A stretch of 17,231 bases of DNA from QNFN01 sp964195335 (lineage in GTDB: Bacteria > Pseudomonadota > Gammaproteobacteria > QNFN01), in contig CAXMPC010000163.1 of the NCBI GenBank assembly GCA_964195335.1, forward strand, positions 1 to 17,231, given 5' to 3'. Both the position numbers and the translations under genes were made by a program. Below, piece after piece: positions 14,079-17,231 of the stretch. The first letter of the stretch is position 1. Each line of letters starts with the position of its first letter. The notes below the pieces were generated by a model. That model made no database searches and was not told the DNA's origin. It saw nothing but the letters and a program-made list of their open reading frames with translations.

Positions 14079-15032
14079 ATGCCTGATACTCTACGCGTCG
14101 CCGTCGTCGGAGTCGGCTACCTCGGTCGCTTCCACGCCAAGATCTACTCGGAACTCGACATCGTCGACCTGGTGACCGTCGTCGACACCGATCCCGACCA
14201 GGCCCGCGCGGTCGCCGAGGAGTACGGCTGCAAGTGGACCACCGACGCCAGCGAACTGCCCGGACAGATCGACGCGGTGAGCGTCGTCGTCCCGACCCGC
14301 TCCCATCTCGATGTGGCGCGACCGCTGCTCGAGGCCGGCATCCACATGCTGCTCGAGAAGCCGATCACCCGGAATACCGACGAAGGCGAGATCCTGGTGC
14401 GCCTGGCCGACGAAGCCGGGGTGTTACTGCAGATCGGTCACGTCGAACGCTACAACGCCGGGGTCATGGCGCTGGCCGACCATGTCGACCAGCCGCGCTT
14501 CATCGAGGCCCACCGCATCGGCGGTTTTCCGGCGCGTGCGACCGACGTCGACGTCGTCACCGACCTGATGATCCACGACATCGACATCATCCTGTCGCTG
14601 GTCAGTTCACCGATCAGTTTGGTTTCCGCGGTCGGCCTGCCGGTGATCACCGAGCATGTCGACATCGCCAACGCCAGGCTGGAGTTCGACAACGGCTGCA
14701 TTGCCAACGTCACCGCCAGCCGGGTCTCCAACCAGACGCTGCGCCGCATCCGCATTTTCGAGGCCAACAGGTACGAAGCGCTCGACTTCATCGAACAGAA
14801 GGGCGAGGTGGTGCGCACCCTGCGCCACGCCGACAAGGAGTGGCCGGAGATCGTGCGCGAGCCGATCGCTATCGAGCCACGCAAGCCGCTCGACGCCGAG
14901 CTGGCCGACTTCGCCGCCAAGGTGCGCGATGGTGGCAAGCCCCTGGTCGACGGCCGTGCCGGCCTCGAGGCGCTACGCGTCGCCCAGTTGATCAACCGGC
15001 GCATGGCCGAGTGGAAGGAGCGCTCGCTGTGA
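14079..15032 (+). CDS. Gfo/Idh/MocA oxidoreductase, probably a nucleotide-sugar 3-dehydrogenase (GnnA-like)
   Basis: This NAD(P)-dependent sugar oxidoreductase has 317 residues. The N-terminal Rossmann fold reads VAVVGVGYLGRFHA with GxGxxG at 11-16. The catalytic Lys is in the EKP motif (Glu93-Lys94-Pro95), and the second-domain active-site region reads DLMIHDIDII with His166-Asp167. The gene overlaps the following aminotransferase by four bases (GTGA). A Gfo/Idh/MocA enzyme coupled to a DegT aminotransferase typically oxidises the sugar 3-position and then aminates it. With a lipid A acyltransferase two genes away, the best-fitting precedent is GnnA/GnnB of Acidithiobacillus ferrooxidans, which turn UDP-GlcNAc into its 3-amino derivative. 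WlbA-type or other amino-sugar pathways remain possible. The start at 14079 is chosen by homology; no clear ribosome site precedes it. Confidence 0.88.
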   Translation: MPDTLRVAVVGVGYLGRFHAKIYSELDIVDLVTVVDTDPDQARAVAEEYGCKWTTDASELPGQIDAVSVVVPTRSHLDVARPLLEAGIHMLLEKPITRNTDEGEILVRLADEAGVLLQIGHVERYNAGVMALADHVDQPRFIEAHRIGGFPARATDVDVVTDLMIHDIDIILSLVSSPISLVSAVGLPVITEHVDIANARLEFDNGCIANVTASRVSNQTLRRIRIFEANRYEALDFIEQKGEVVRTLRHADKEWPEIVREPIAIEPRKPLDAELADFAAKVRDGGKPLVDGRAGLEALRVAQLINRRMAEWKERSL

Positions 15033-16156
15033 GCACCCCCCCGGCGGTCCCGTTTCTCGACCTGGGCGCCGAGTTCGCCGAGCTGATGCCGGAGTGGCAG
15101 GCGGCGCTGGCCGAAATCGGCTCACGTGGCGCCTTCATCCTCGGTTCCAACGTCCAGGCCTTCGAGCAGGAGGCGGCCGGCTACATCGGCGCCGACCACG
15201 CGATCGGCGTGGCCAACGGCACCGACGCCCTGGTGCTGGCACTGCGCGCCCTCGGCATCGGTCCCGGCGACGAGGTGATCACCACGCCATTCACCTTTTT
15301 TGCCTCGGCGGAGTCGATCTCGATTGTCGGCGCGACCCCGGTATTCGCCGATATCGAGCCCGGCAGCTTCAACCTCGATCCGGCCAGCGTCGCCTCCCGG
15401 ATTACACCGAAAACACGCGGCCTGATGCCGGTGCACATTTTCGGCCACCCGTGCGACATGACCGCCCTCAACGCCCTGGCGCGTGAGCATGACCTGGTCG
15501 TCGTCGAGGACATGGCCCAGGCCTTCGGTGCCGAATGGGACGGGCAGAAGGTCGGCAGCATCGGTGATGGTGCGGGCACCAGCTTCTACCCGACCAAAGT
15601 GCTCGGCGGTTACGGTGATGGCGGCATGCTCTTCTGCCGCGCAGCCGAGGCTGATACCCGCGTGCGCCATCTGCGCAACCACGGCGCCACGGCCCCGTTT
15701 GTCCACGACGTCATCGGTTGCAACAGCCGCCTGGACGAGGTTCAGGCCGCGCTGTTGCGGCTCAAGCTGAAGCGCATCGAGGACGCCGTCGCCGGTCGGC
15801 GCGCGGTTGCCGCGGCCTACGGCGAACGCCTCGCCGGACTCGGGGGCGTCATCACTCCGCCCGACCCTGCCGGTGGCCGCCATGCCTACAATCTCTTCAC
15901 CATCCGCGTGGTCGGCGGCCGTCGCGACGCCGTGCGCGAGCAGCTCGGTGCCAACGGCGTGCCGAGTTCGCAGTGCTACCCGCAGGGGCTGCACCTGCAG
16001 GCGGTCTACGCCGATCTCGGCGGCCGTGCGGGCGACTTGCCGGTGGTGGAGCAGGCCTGCACCGAGACGCTGTCGCTGCCGGTCTTCCCCGGCATGACCG
16101 AAGTACAGATCGACCGGGTCTGCGAGGTGCTTCGGCAGGCACTGTCAAAGTCCTGA
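15029..16156 (+). CDS. DegT/DnrJ/EryC1/StrS-family sugar aminotransferase (GnnB-like)
   Basis: This PLP-dependent enzyme of 375 residues transfers an amino group to a keto-sugar nucleotide. The family opening VPFLDLGAEFAEL is followed by GAFILGSNVQAFEQEAAGY, GVANGTDALVLALRALGIGPGDEVITTPFTF, and the cofactor-binding VVVEDMAQAFGA with Asp161 and Gln164. The Schiff-base Lys is Lys190 in SFYPTKVLGGYGDGG, and GCNSRLDEVQAALL is the conserved C-terminal block. Translation starts at GTG 15029, overlapping the oxidoreductase stop, with AAGGAG at 15015-15020 eight bases upstream. The frame stays open upstream through the previous gene but that part is not coding. It should act on the 3-keto product of its partner, giving a 3-amino-3-deoxy sugar nucleotide; which sugar is inferred from context only. 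Confidence 0.9.
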   Translation: MSTPPAVPFLDLGAEFAELMPEWQAALAEIGSRGAFILGSNVQAFEQEAAGYIGADHAIGVANGTDALVLALRALGIGPGDEVITTPFTFFASAESISIVGATPVFADIEPGSFNLDPASVASRITPKTRGLMPVHIFGHPCDMTALNALAREHDLVVVEDMAQAFGAEWDGQKVGSIGDGAGTSFYPTKVLGGYGDGGMLFCRAAEADTRVRHLRNHGATAPFVHDVIGCNSRLDEVQAALLRLKLKRIEDAVAGRRAVAAAYGERLAGLGGVITPPDPAGGRHAYNLFTIRVVGGRRDAVREQLGANGVPSSQCYPQGLHLQAVYADLGGRAGDLPVVEQACTETLSLPVFPGMTEVQIDRVCEVLRQALSKS

Positions 16157-16185
16157 GCGGCCCAGCCCACCGAGGAGATCCCAGC

Positions 16186-16794
16186 ATGCGCTTGCGCTAT
16201 TCACCCACGTCGCCGTACGTCCGCAAGGTCACCACGACCGCGCACGAGCTTGGCCTGTTCGATCGCCTCGAACTGATACCGACCAATGCCTGGGACCCGG
16301 CCTCCGACCTGCCGAAGGACAACCCCCTGGGCAAGGTTCCGACACTGCTGCTCGATGACGGCGAAGTGCTCTATGACAGCCCGGTGGTCTGCGCCTACCT
16401 CGACAGCCTGGCGGGTGACCTGCTGCTACCGGTGAGCGGCGCCGCGCGTTGGCAGACGTTGCGCAACGAGGCGCTGGCCGACGGTGTACTCGACGCCGCG
16501 GTGCTGGTATTTATCGAGCGCGGCAAGCGTGACGAAGGTCAGCGTAGCGCCTGGTGGGAACAACTCCAGCTCGACGCCGTGGCACGTGCACTCGACGCCA
16601 TGGAGGGGTACGCAGACGGCTTCGGGGCGGAGCCCGATCTGGGCCAGCTGACCTTCGCCTGCGCCCTCGGCTACCTCGACTTTCGCTTCCCCGAAGTAGG
16701 CTGGCGCCAGGGACGGGCGAACCTCGACAGCTGGTACGCGACGTTCGCCAGCCGGCCGTCGCTGCAGGCTACGATCCCACGCGATCCAGTCTGA
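16186..16794 (+). CDS. Glutathione S-transferase, YibF-like
   Basis: This is a cytosolic GST-fold protein of 202 residues, the same length as E. coli YibF and alike along most of it: YSPTSPYVRK at the N terminus (Ser9 is the likely glutathione-facing residue), NPLGKVPTLLLDDGEVLYDSPVVCAYLD with the cis-Pro and the Asp-Ser motif, then NEALADGVLDA and ACALGYLDFR in the helical C-terminal domain. YibF-type proteins bind glutathione; their physiological substrate is uncertain. GAGGAG at 16172-16177 sets the start at 16186, 29 bases after the aminotransferase stop, so it is probably transcribed from the same unit. Its last 26 bases overlap the convergent gene that enters from the right. Confidence 0.9.
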   Translation: MRLRYSPTSPYVRKVTTTAHELGLFDRLELIPTNAWDPASDLPKDNPLGKVPTLLLDDGEVLYDSPVVCAYLDSLAGDLLLPVSGAARWQTLRNEALADGVLDAAVLVFIERGKRDEGQRSAWWEQLQLDAVARALDAMEGYADGFGAEPDLGQLTFACALGYLDFRFPEVGWRQGRANLDSWYATFASRPSLQATIPRDPV

Positions 16795-17231
16795 GTTCAG
16801 GCGCGAACTGCGCCGCGCCGTAACCGGCAGATGCCGCGATATGAGCGCGGTAGAGTTCCGGGAAATCCTTCACCACCGAATTGCACACGGCAGGCAGTGC
16901 CTGCAGCTGCATGGCCCAGGCGGTGATGCGCGGGAAGGCGTCGGCCGCGTGGACCGGCCGCACCTCGTTCAGCAGCGCCAGGCGCAAGAACAGCGGGGCG
17001 AAGCTGGCATCGACCAGGGAAAAGGCTTCGCCGTTGAAGTACGGCCCGTCACCGGGCTCGTTCTCAAGGCGTCCGAGTTGTTCCAGCAGGCGTGACCGCG
17101 CCGTATCGAACTTTTCCCTGGTGGCAGCCATGGCCAGATGGAAAAGGCTCCCCTGCAACTCGGAGGCGTAGGCGATCCAGGCACGGTTATGCGCCCGTGT
17201 CAGCGGGTTGGCCGGGTGCAATGGGGGTGTC
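16769..17231 (-). CDS. Glutathione S-transferase family protein (5' part cut by window edge)
   Basis: Only the C-terminal 153 codons are inside the window. The reading frame continues past the right edge as TPPLHPANPLTRAHNRAWIAY, a usual junction between the thioredoxin-like and helical domains of GSTs, so the N-terminal glutathione-binding domain lies outside. The helical domain shows GPYFNGEAFSLVDASFAPLFLR with the S-x-x-D N-capping box, and LPAVCNSVVKDFPELYR near the end. It is a different GST subgroup from the YibF-like neighbour, resembling the broad SspA/maleylacetoacetate isomerase-like class. The TTG at 17221 is not a start. The stop at 16769-16771 lies inside the neighbouring GST gene. 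Confidence 0.87.
   Translation of the reverse strand, partial: TPPLHPANPLTRAHNRAWIAYASELQGSLFHLAMAATREKFDTARSRLLEQLGRLENEPGDGPYFNGEAFSLVDASFAPLFLRLALLNEVRPVHAADAFPRITAWAMQLQALPAVCNSVVKDFPELYRAHIAASAGYGAAQFAPELRLDRVGS

Noticed and set aside
14234..15028. In-frame upstream extension of the aminotransferase by 265 codons
   Set aside because: This part reads the oxidoreductase gene in another frame and is Arg-rich nonsense; GTG 15029 with AAGGAG upstream fits the family N terminus.

Overview
The window is GC-rich with strong G/C preference at third codon positions. It reads as a chromosomal segment of a gammaproteobacterium, plausibly from the Chromatiales or Xanthomonadales side. Supporting signs are an LpxL/HtrB-type lipid A acyltransferase, a UspA of pseudomonad type, a YibF-like glutathione transferase and an inverted pair of short palindromic repeats of a kind I associate with gammaproteobacterial genomes. 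The species is not determined. I see no rRNA, tRNA, CRISPR array, insertion sequence, integrase or phage gene. All gaps between genes are shorter than 170 bases.

Left third (1-5468, all on the minus strand). A branched-chain amino acid-type (HAAT/Liv) ABC importer is present, in transcription order: periplasmic binding protein (4415-3180), LivH and LivM permeases, LivG ATPase, and LivF ATPase, which is cut by the left window edge. The permease and ATPase genes overlap or nearly touch. The binding-protein gene is separated from livH by a strong hairpin. Upstream on the same strand is a ten-helix EamA/YddG-like exporter gene.

Centre (5584-10422, plus strand). This is a three-gene run: an M48 metalloprotease lipoprotein with a PDZ domain; a 730-residue fusion of the alpha and beta subunits of a 2-oxoacid dehydrogenase E1, overlapping the protease stop codon; and an ALDH7/antiquitin-type aldehyde dehydrogenase. 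Together with the importer these suggest amino-acid (lysine or branched-chain) catabolism, but no E2/E3 or lysine-specific gene is visible. The run ends at an inverted pair of 24-base hairpin repeats that also covers the end of the next, convergent gene.

Right third (10511-17231, alternating strands). A thioredoxin-fold DUF255 protein (minus) is divergent from an LpxL-family acyltransferase (plus) across a shared palindromic promoter region. The acyltransferase abuts, stop to stop, a universal stress protein gene (minus). Divergent from that is a plus-strand unit: a Gfo/Idh/MocA oxidoreductase, a DegT-family sugar aminotransferase and a YibF-like GST. The oxidoreductase/aminotransferase pair next to a lipid A acyltransferase resembles GnnA/GnnB, which make the 3-amino sugar for amide-linked lipid A. 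A second, unrelated GST runs in from the right edge and overlaps the first at their 3' ends.

I did not find a clearly unprecedented system. The points most worth following are the GnnA/GnnB-like pair, the protease/fused-E1/ALDH7 run, the covarying repeat pair and the hairpin inside the importer operon.
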